Source of the DNA: Ornithinimicrobium sufpigmenti | Lineage (GTDB): Bacteria; Actinomycetota; Actinomycetes; Actinomycetales; Dermatophilaceae | Length of the DNA: 64,000 nucleotides | Assembly (NCBI RefSeq): GCF_004322775.1 | Contig: NZ_CP036403.1 | Coordinates: 4,092,001 to 4,156,000 of the forward strand | Reading direction: 5' to 3' | Part shown: one piece after another, positions 41,907 through 49,099 of the stretch | Position numbering within the stretch: the first letter of the stretch is position 1 | How the letters are laid out: every line of letters begins with the position of its first letter | Position numbers and translations under genes: made by a program | Notes under the pieces: model-generated | What the model was told of the DNA's origin: nothing | Seen by the model: the letters and a program-made list of their open reading frames with translations, nothing else | The model's database searches: none

Positions 41907-44900
41907 CGACGCACCCGCAGCTCCCGGGCACCCTGCGCCAGCGTCCACCCGAGCACGGCCGAGCCGGGGCTCCCGGTCACCTCCCCCAGCACGTGCACCC
42001 GGCCGTCCCGCACGAGCAGGGCCAGCGGTATGTCGTCGCTGCCCGCCACCGCCGACGCCACCTCCTCGTCCAGGGACGCCTCGTCCGGCACGGCCAGCGC
42101 GGCCCGCAGCCGCTCGCGCGTCGCTGGCGACAGGTCCTGCGCCTCCACCAGCACCAGCTGGTCGGCGCGCCCCGCGTCGGCGGCGGAGCGCAGCCGCACC
42201 GTGCGCACCCGCAGCCCCGTCCCCTGCTGCACCACGACCTCGACGGGTCCGCCCCGGTCCCCCGTCGGCCGCACGTCCACCACGACCTCGCCGCTCCACG
42301 GGCGGCCGCGGTCGGCGCGGGTCTCGCGGGCGGTCGACCAGGCTTCTCGCATGCCCGGCAGGGTCGCCAGGCGCTCGACGAAGGAGGCGTGCGAGTACCG
42401 CTGCCGGACCATCCCGAGGACCTGCTCGACCCGCGCCGCATACCTCGCGGGGTCCGCCACGTAGGACTCGATGACGGCCCGGGCCTCGCGCGGCTCGGCG
42501 TAGTCGAGCAGGTCGCCGAAGACCACCTGGTGCTTGGGGTGGGCGACCACGACCAGGCCGGCGGCGGCCGCCTCGAGCAGCACCCGCCCGAACGCCTCGT
42601 GCCGCTCGGGGTGGTCCTGGTAGAGGAAGAAGTCCAGCCCCGCGAGGAACTCCCGAGGCTCCACCGACCCCACCCTCAGCAGCTCCCAGTTCTCCGGCAC
42701 CGGGGTGTCCTCGGGGAGCCCCGCCTCCACCGCGAGCCGCTTCCAGGTGGCGCGGGAGCCCATGAGCCGCACGGCATACCCGTCGCCCAGGTCGTAGGCG
42801 GCCAGCAGGTCCGCCTGCGTCGCCGGGTGCTTCAGCGGATGGTCCCGGGACAGCCGACCGACGACCACAGGGGCGCCCCCGGCCCCCGGTGTCCGCCCGC
42901 GGTCCACCCGCCACTGCGCCACGTCGATCAGCCCCGGGTTGTCCCACGGCGTGAGCCGCGGCCCGGGGTCAGGCCCGCCGGCCAGCAGCAGCTCACGGAT
43001 GACCGGGCCCTGCGGCACCCACACCGGGTCGGTGCCGAAGAGCTCGCGAGCCCGCTGCGTGACGTCCTCGACGACGTAGCGCTGGTCGCTGCCGTCGGGC
43101 TCCACCGGCGCCTGGTTGGCCACGACGAGCAGGTGCCGGGGACGCAGCGGCCGGGGCCGCGGCACGGTCGGGGGGTGCTGCAGGACCAGGGGGTAGCGCA
43201 CCATGAGGACGTCGACGTCCACGTCGTCGTCGACCTGGACCCACTCCACCTCCCGGCCCCGGAGCAGCTCGGTGACCGGGGCGCACAGCGGCAGGTCGCG
43301 GGTGGTGGCGAAGCGCAGGGCCTCCAGGTGCAGGATGCCGACCCGCAGCCCGGCCGCCCTGGCGGCGCGGATCTCCTCCAGCATCGAGCGCTGCGGTCCG
43401 CCGTAGCGACGCCAGTCGCCGCCGAGCACCAGGTCAAGGTGTCGCGGCGGAGGCAGGTCGGGATCGCGCGGGGAGCCGCTCACCCAGCGCCGCGGCTCGG
43501 GGACCGGCCGGTCGGCGTCCGGGTCGAGGTAGGCCGCCGCGCCCGCGCGGATCTCCTCGTGCCACGGCGCGTAGAGGCACTTGTAGGCGTGCCGGGCACC
43601 GTGGCGCCACATCCGGCTGAACTCCCCGGCCGACAGGCTGTCCTCGTCGGACCGGAGCAGCAGCAGGCACTCGTCGACGGTCCGCACGCTGTGCTCGCCG
43701 AAGGCCGCCTGCAGCCGGCGGGCGTACTCGGTGTCGGCCGACTTGCGGGCCGGGTCGAAGAAGCCGACCCGGGACAGGGCCGGGTCGAGCCGGACCAGCA
43801 GGGTCGGGGCGGCGACGGCCCGGTGCCGGTAGCCCAGCCGCACCAACGCCAGGTCCTCGCTGACGCGGGCACCCAGGCCGCGGGCGGCGACGAGCGAGGG
43901 CGTCGCCTCCAGCGTCCGCACCAGCGTCGCCACCGCCTGCGGGTGCAGCCAGTCGTCGGAGTCGAGGGTGGTCAGGTAGCTGCCGCGGGCCTGCCGCAGG
44001 GCGGTGTTCCGGGCCCGGTAGGTGCCGCCGTTGACCGCCTTGGCGATGACCCGCACCCGGGGGTCGAGCCCGGCGACGGCGCGCAGCCACGGCTCGGCGT
44101 CGGGCCCGGAGGCGTCGTCGACGACGAGGATCTCCAGGGAGTGCCAGGTCTGTGCGAGCAGGGAGCGCACGGCGGTCAGCAGCGGTGGGCCCGGTCGGTA
44201 CGCGCTGACCACCACCGTCACCAACGGGTCCCCGTCGACGTCCGCCCGCGGCAGCGGGTCGGTGCCGAGCCGGTCGAACGGAGTGACGCCTCGGGCCGCC
44301 GCGGTCCCCGGCGGTGGCGGCACCCCGGGGGCGACCAGGCGCAGGGGCGCCAGCTGGTCCGAGTGCAGCGCGGCGCCGAGGAGGCCGAGCCAGCCGGTCA
44401 GGGCCTCGGGATCCGCACCGTCGCGGCCATCGGGGGAGAGGAAGGGGTTGGCCAGGTCGGCACTGACCGCGTCCGCCACGTCGGCCGGGACGTGCCGATG
44501 GTGCAGGAGCGCGGCGCAGCCGGCCGCGTCGCGGTCGAGGCAGCGCAGGTGCAGCAGGACCTGCACCGCCTGCGGAGAGAGGTGGTCCATCTCCCCGCAG
44601 GCCGCGAGCGCCTCCAGGAGCGCCCGGGCCCGGCCGTGGTCCACCGGGTCCGGGGTCTGCAGGGCGAGCACCCGCGCGTACTGGCCCAGGTGGTAGGCGT
44701 GGGCGCCGTCGGGGATCGCCGGTGTGCCGGCCGCGGCAGTGGTTCCCGATATGGCGCTCGCTGCCCAGTCGTCGACGTCCTGGGCGGTCCGGCCGGGCCA
44801 GGCGGCCTCGACCAGCACCTCCCGGGCGTGCAGCGAACGGGTGCGCAGCGCGGTGGCGGCGAGGGCGTCGGGGTGGTCCAGCAGGATCTGGTTGCGTGCG

Positions 44901-44983
44901 GTGTCGCGGGTGACCCCGGCCCGGGTCGCGACCGGGTGGACCGTCGGGGCAGGGGTGGGCTCGGCGGGGTCAGCCGCGCTCAT
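41903..44983 (-). CDS. bifunctional glycosyltransferase, GT2 plus GT4 domains
   Basis: This predicts 1026 residues. An N-terminal helical region (about 1-240) precedes a GT2 domain (about 250-480) with VTVVVSAYRPGPPLLTAVRS, the acidic ILVVDDASG and the metal-binding TTLDSDDWLHP. From about 520 a GT-B domain follows: WRRYGGPQRSMLEEIRAARA, PVVVGRLSRDHPLKHPATQA, and EAFGRVLLEAAAAGLVVVAH with the GT4 Glu. A beta-rich tail occupies the last 120 residues. Such fusions usually add two successive sugars. The ATG at 44983 overlaps the upstream small gene by 14 bases. Confidence 0.86.
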   Translation of the reverse strand: MSAADPAEPTPAPTVHPVATRAGVTRDTARNQILLDHPDALAATALRTRSLHAREVLVEAAWPGRTAQDVDDWAASAISGTTAAAGTPAIPDGAHAYHLGQYARVLALQTPDPVDHGRARALLEALAACGEMDHLSPQAVQVLLHLRCLDRDAAGCAALLHHRHVPADVADAVSADLANPFLSPDGRDGADPEALTGWLGLLGAALHSDQLAPLRLVAPGVPPPPGTAAARGVTPFDRLGTDPLPRADVDGDPLVTVVVSAYRPGPPLLTAVRSLLAQTWHSLEILVVDDASGPDAEPWLRAVAGLDPRVRVIAKAVNGGTYRARNTALRQARGSYLTTLDSDDWLHPQAVATLVRTLEATPSLVAARGLGARVSEDLALVRLGYRHRAVAAPTLLVRLDPALSRVGFFDPARKSADTEYARRLQAAFGEHSVRTVDECLLLLRSDEDSLSAGEFSRMWRHGARHAYKCLYAPWHEEIRAGAAAYLDPDADRPVPEPRRWVSGSPRDPDLPPPRHLDLVLGGDWRRYGGPQRSMLEEIRAARAAGLRVGILHLEALRFATTRDLPLCAPVTELLRGREVEWVQVDDDVDVDVLMVRYPLVLQHPPTVPRPRPLRPRHLLVVANQAPVEPDGSDQRYVVEDVTQRARELFGTDPVWVPQGPVIRELLLAGGPDPGPRLTPWDNPGLIDVAQWRVDRGRTPGAGGAPVVVGRLSRDHPLKHPATQADLLAAYDLGDGYAVRLMGSRATWKRLAVEAGLPEDTPVPENWELLRVGSVEPREFLAGLDFFLYQDHPERHEAFGRVLLEAAAAGLVVVAHPKHQVVFGDLLDYAEPREARAVIESYVADPARYAARVEQVLGMVRQRYSHASFVERLATLPGMREAWSTARETRADRGRPWSGEVVVDVRPTGDRGGPVEVVVQQGTGLRVRTVRLRSAADAGRADQLVLVEAQDLSPATRERLRAALAVPDEASLDEEVASAVAGSDDIPLALLVRDGRVHVLGEVTGSPGSAVLGWTLAQGARELRVRR

Positions 44984-45320
44984 CACGCTGGCGGATCGTG
45001 GCCTCGAGGGTGTCCTGGAGCCGGTCCAGCCGGCCGGTGTACTGCGCCTGCAGCGCCCGGACCGTGCCGACCACGTCCTCCTGCGCCGGGGCGGCCCGGC
45101 CCCCGGTCGTGTCGATCCCGGCCACCTGCGCCTTGACGAAGGAGCGCAGCTCACGGACCCGGCGGTCGGTGTCCAGGGCGGCGAGCAGGACGGCGGTGGC
45201 CAGCAGCATCGCGGCCAGCACGACGAGCCACCACCACCCCAGTGCCGCCCCCAGCACCGCGAGCAGGCTCAGCCCGCCACCGGCGGCGGCGCCGAGGACG
45301 AGGAGCTTGTGGCGACGCAT
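44970..45320 (-). CDS. small membrane protein with C-terminal coiled coil
   Basis: This predicts 116 residues: a basic start, two adjacent hydrophobic helices (LLVLGAAAGGGLSLLAVLGA and WWWLVVLAAMLLATAVLLAAL), then a hydrophilic helical region including VRALQAQYTGRLDRLQDTLE. The family was not recognised. It sits between two large glycosyltransferases, 10 bases after one and overlapping the next by 14. A scaffold for soluble glycosyltransferases at the membrane would fit this, but that is only inference. Confidence 0.7.
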   Translation of the reverse strand: MRRHKLLVLGAAAGGGLSLLAVLGAALGWWWLVVLAAMLLATAVLLAALDTDRRVRELRSFVKAQVAGIDTTGGRAAPAQEDVVGTVRALQAQYTGRLDRLQDTLEATIRQRDERG

Positions 45321-45330
45321 GGGCTGCACG

Positions 45331-47814
45331 CTACCCGGTGGGGCCGGACCGGCCCTGCAGGACCGAGCCGTAGAGCGCCGCATACCGCTGCGCGTTGCCG
45401 GCCCAGGTGCGTTCCTGCACCACCCAGTCCCGGGCGCGCGCGGCGACCGCTGCGCGGCGGGCGGGGTCGGCGGCCAGCCGGCGCAGGAGCCGGGCCAGGG
45501 CGGGCGCGTCCCCGGAGGGGTAGGACCAGCCACGCTCGCCATCCCCGATCACCTCCAGCAGCGCCGGCTGGGCGGACACCACGACGGGGACCCCCATCGC
45601 CATCGCCTCGTAGGGCTTGAGCGGCGTGACCAGCCGGGCCGCGCGCTCGTCGCTGCGGGGGACGACCAGGACGTCGAGGAGGGCGTACGCCTGCGCGACG
45701 TGTGCGTGCGGGACCCGCCCGGTGAAGGTCACCACGTCGCTGGCCCCCCACTCCCGGGTCTTCTCCATCAGGGGCGCACGCCGTGGCCCGTCCCCCACGA
45801 CCAGGACGCGGACGGTGAGCCCGGTGTCACGCAGGATGACCGCCGCCCGGATGAGGTCCTCGACCTGCTCCCGCTGGTGGTCGAGGTTGGTGACGTAGCC
45901 GAAGGTGAAGGCTCCCCGGGTGCCCCACTGGTCCGAGAGCACGTCGTCGCGGCCGGCCGGCACCATCTGCCCGGGGTCGACCGCGTTGGGGACGACCGTG
46001 ACCCGGTCAGGGTCCACCCCGCGCTCGAGCAGGTCGTCGCGCATCGTCCCGGCGAGGGTGACCGCGGCATCCGCGGCGCCCACCAGCTCGGCCTCCTTGG
46101 CCATCCGCCGGGCGAAGGTCTCGCCCCGTTCGGCCCGTGCTGCCTGGCCGGTCCACAGGGACTCGAACAGCCCCCGCACCTCGTACACCCACGGCAGGCC
46201 GGTCGCCCGCGCCACCGCCGCCCCGACGACGCCCAGGTCGTAGCCGCGCCCTCCCGAGTGCACGTGCAGCAGCGCGGGGCGCTCCTGCCGCACGACGTCC
46301 AGGACGGCACGCGCCTGCTGCTCAAGGTAGGCCGTGGGCCGACCACCGGGGACCGGTGCCGGGAGGAGGTAGCGGACGCCGTCGAGGACGGTCTCCTCCA
46401 CCACGGGCGCGGGGTCGCCGGCACCGGCCTGACCGGTCGCGTCGGGGTCAGCCCCGGGTGCGGCCACCGCGACGACGTCCAGCCCCGCCTCGGCCAGGGC
46501 CTTGAGGGTCTGGTGGGCGCGGACGCTGTAGCCGGCCTGGCGCTGCGGCAACGTCACCTTCAGCACGTGCAGGACCCTGCCCGGCACGTCGGCCGCGCCC
46601 GGCTCGACCGGCGAGGACGGCAGCGCGGGCAGCCACCCCGGCTCGGTCTCGCGCAGCCGCTCGGTGACCCGCTCCAGCGCCTCGCGCAGGGCCGGCACCG
46701 GCTGACCGGGCAGCGCCAGCTGCCGCTCCAGCAGCGTCCGCTCCAGGCTCATCGAGCCGGTGGCGCGGGCCAGGAAGTGCAGCTCGCGCAGCACGGCGGG
46801 GGACGTGTCCGGTCCGAGGTCCTCCGCCAGCTCGGCCGCCAGGGCCAGGGCCGCGTCATCCCCCGCGTCCGCCGTCGCCCGCAGGAGGCGTGCCACGTCC
46901 TCGCCGAGGGCCGCAGCCAGGACCTGACCGGCTGCGTCCGCATCGCCACGGGCAAGGGCCTCACCGACCAACAGGGCGAGGACGCGGTCGACGCGACCCT
47001 CGGGCACCAGGTGACGCCAGGGACTACGACGGTCGGTGGCCCGCTGCAGGTGGACGACGCGCACGTCCGGCCAGTGCTCCCCGACCTGCCCCAGCAGCAG
47101 CACCGCTGGTCCCAGACCGTCGAGGACCACCGCGTCGGCGCCGCCGAGGTCGGGCTGCGGCATCTCGTCGAGGTCGACCAGCGTGACGCCGACGCGGCTG
47201 CGCGTCAGTGCCTTCACGACCTCGGGCCGCGGCACCCCGTCGCCCCCGGCGAGCACGGTGAGGCGGTGCTTGGCGCCCAGAGGGCGGGACGGATCGGCGG
47301 TCCGACCACCTCGGCGCTCGGGCGTCCGGTCGACGGTCTGGCGGTCCGGGCTCCCGGCCCCGGTGGCGGCTGCGACCTCCTCGGCGAGGGCCTCCGCCCC
47401 CTGGTCCCAGGTCAGCACCGGCACCGGCCGGCCGTCACCGTCGGTCGCCCCCGTCTCCGACCGCCAGCGGGCCAGGGCCTGGGCGGCCGGGTCGTCGAGC
47501 GCGACGAGGAGGACCTCGCGGTCGACGTCGGTGACCTGGGCCGCCAGCCACGGGTCCGCCACCAGCTGCTCCGCGAAGGGGGCTGCGGGGCCCCGGACCG
47601 TCCTGGTCACCCAGGACGCCACGGCACCTCCCCACCCGGGCTGCGTCGCCGGGGGCGGCACCCGGTGCCAGCGCACCTGCGGGGTGCGATCCTCCGGCGG
47701 CCGCTGGGCGGCGGCCCGCACGTCGAGCCCGGCCACCGCCGCGGCCTGCGCGAGGGCCGTGACCTCCGTGCGCTCCACCCGGGTGCCCACCAGCACGAAC
47801 CTGCGCGACTGCAT
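45331..47814 (-). CDS. glycosyltransferase with long N-terminal region (GT4 type)
   Basis: This predicts 827 residues. The C-terminal half (from about 405) is a GT4 enzyme: RVLHVLKVTLPQRQAGYSVR, LLHVHSGGRGYDLGVVG, VVPNAVDPGQMVP, GYVTNLDHQREQVEDLIRAA and VTPLKPYEAMAMGVPVVVSA. The Glu in the last holds the donor ribose or phosphate. The first 400 residues are not recognised. They include a helical stretch around 290-390 rich in Ala and Leu. It is the first gene of a coupled minus-strand operon with the small membrane protein, the GT2-GT4 fusion and the GT-C-like protein. Only 41 bases separate its start from that of the divergent glycosyltransferase copy 3. Confidence 0.86.
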   Translation of the reverse strand: MQSRRFVLVGTRVERTEVTALAQAAAVAGLDVRAAAQRPPEDRTPQVRWHRVPPPATQPGWGGAVASWVTRTVRGPAAPFAEQLVADPWLAAQVTDVDREVLLVALDDPAAQALARWRSETGATDGDGRPVPVLTWDQGAEALAEEVAAATGAGSPDRQTVDRTPERRGGRTADPSRPLGAKHRLTVLAGGDGVPRPEVVKALTRSRVGVTLVDLDEMPQPDLGGADAVVLDGLGPAVLLLGQVGEHWPDVRVVHLQRATDRRSPWRHLVPEGRVDRVLALLVGEALARGDADAAGQVLAAALGEDVARLLRATADAGDDAALALAAELAEDLGPDTSPAVLRELHFLARATGSMSLERTLLERQLALPGQPVPALREALERVTERLRETEPGWLPALPSSPVEPGAADVPGRVLHVLKVTLPQRQAGYSVRAHQTLKALAEAGLDVVAVAAPGADPDATGQAGAGDPAPVVEETVLDGVRYLLPAPVPGGRPTAYLEQQARAVLDVVRQERPALLHVHSGGRGYDLGVVGAAVARATGLPWVYEVRGLFESLWTGQAARAERGETFARRMAKEAELVGAADAAVTLAGTMRDDLLERGVDPDRVTVVPNAVDPGQMVPAGRDDVLSDQWGTRGAFTFGYVTNLDHQREQVEDLIRAAVILRDTGLTVRVLVVGDGPRRAPLMEKTREWGASDVVTFTGRVPHAHVAQAYALLDVLVVPRSDERAARLVTPLKPYEAMAMGVPVVVSAQPALLEVIGDGERGWSYPSGDAPALARLLRRLAADPARRAAVAARARDWVVQERTWAGNAQRYAALYGSVLQGRSGPTG

Positions 47815-47842
47815 ACCCCGATCCTTGCAGACCCCCCGCGCG

Positions 47843-47848
47843 TAGAGT
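47843..47848 (+). promoter_or_regulatory. -10 (TAGAGT) of a likely leaderless promoter for glycosyltransferase copy 3
   Basis: TAGAGT, seven bases, then the ATG at 47856. With only 41 bases between divergent starts, a leader with a ribosome site has little room, which supports leaderless transcription. Confidence 0.55.
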
Positions 47849-47855
47849 GTCGCCG

Positions 47856-49049
47856 ATGCCTGCCCAGCCCCACCCCACCGTGCCTGCCACCGACCTGGTG
47901 CTGTCCTACTGCTTCCCGCCGTATGTCGACACCGCCGCGATCGTGGCGGCCAAGCGGGTGCGGGCCATGGGGCGGCCGGTCGACGTGATCCAGAACCAGA
48001 TGGCGCCGCAGCGGGCCGTCGACGAGGGCCTGGCGACCATCGCCGACCACCTGGTGGTGCGCCGCAACGCCGTCGACTCGGCCACCTACTTCTCCTCGTG
48101 GAAGTCGATCGTGCGCTGGTGCGAGCTGGGCCTGCAGCAGGCGTTGGAATGGGACCGGGAGGGGCCCGGCTACGAACGGGTCTACTCGCGCGCGCACTTC
48201 TCGGCCAGCCACGTCCTGGCTGCCCGGTTCAAGCTGCTGCGTCCGGGGGTCCGGTGGACGGCGGAGTTCTCCGACCCGCTCTCGCACGACGTCAAGGGCG
48301 AGGTCCGGCACGCACCCGCCGACGACGACGCGCTGCTGCAGGTGCTCGAGGCGGGGGTGCGCCGGGCCGGGTTCGCCCCCCCGGCGAGCAGGAACGTCTA
48401 CGAGTGGGCCGAGGTGGTGGCGTTCGCGCTGGCCGACCAGATCCTCTTCACCAACGCCCACCAGCGCGACCTCATGGTGCAGGCCGTGCCGGACGCCGCG
48501 CTGCGCGAGCGGATCCTGCGGATCGCGACCGTCAGCCCGCACCCCACCCTGGAGCCGTCGTTCTACCGGATGGGCAGCCCCACCTACGCGCTGGAGCCCG
48601 GTCGGCGGCACATCGCCTACTTCGGCAACTTCTACGCCACCCGGGGCATGGGCACCGTGCTGGACGCGCTGGAGGTGCTGCCGCGGGAGCAGCGCGACCG
48701 GCTGTGCCTGCACGTCTTCGCCGGCAAGGCCGACGACCTGCTGTCCCAGGTGCACCAGCGGGGCCTGGGGGACGTGGTGCGCGCCGGGCCGTTCGTCTCC
48801 TTCCTGGACTTCCTGGCGCTCTGCCGCCGGATGGACGTGCTGCTCGTCAACGACGCCATGACCAGCGGGGTGCTGCCGGCGAACCCGTTCCTGCCGTCCA
48901 AGTGGAGCGACTACAAGGGCTCGGGCACCCCCGTCTGGGGGATCGTGGAGAGGGGCTCGATCCTGGACGGTCAGGACCTGGCCTACCGCTCGCTCGTCGG
49001 TTACCCCTCCGCCGCGGTGCAGGTGCTGGCGCAGATCGCGAGCAGCTGA
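47856..49049 (+). CDS. glycosyltransferase, member of a three-paralogue family (copy 3)
   Basis: This 397-residue protein is nearly colinear with the copy at 29957-31198. It carries LVLSYCFPPYVDTAAIVAAK, VIQNQMAPQRAVDEG, GPGYERVYSRAHF, SPHPTLEPSFYRMGS and LPANPFLPSKWSDYKGSGTP. It lies about 17 kb from its paralogues, on the other strand. It lacks their C-terminal extension of about 15 residues (LARGV and following). The ATG at 47856 is preferred over the GTG at 47847 because of the -10 spacing. Confidence 0.82.
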   Translation: MPAQPHPTVPATDLVLSYCFPPYVDTAAIVAAKRVRAMGRPVDVIQNQMAPQRAVDEGLATIADHLVVRRNAVDSATYFSSWKSIVRWCELGLQQALEWDREGPGYERVYSRAHFSASHVLAARFKLLRPGVRWTAEFSDPLSHDVKGEVRHAPADDDALLQVLEAGVRRAGFAPPASRNVYEWAEVVAFALADQILFTNAHQRDLMVQAVPDAALRERILRIATVSPHPTLEPSFYRMGSPTYALEPGRRHIAYFGNFYATRGMGTVLDALEVLPREQRDRLCLHVFAGKADDLLSQVHQRGLGDVVRAGPFVSFLDFLALCRRMDVLLVNDAMTSGVLPANPFLPSKWSDYKGSGTPVWGIVERGSILDGQDLAYRSLVGYPSAAVQVLAQIASS

Positions 49050-49099
49050 CCGCTGGGGGTGGTGGGCGCCTGGTCGGTGCCGCCAGCCGGTGGGCGCCG

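Noticed and set aside
41993..45136. 1047-codon plus-strand frame opposite the GT2-GT4 gene
   Set aside because: Low-complexity antisense translation; the minus strand has clear glycosyltransferase motifs.
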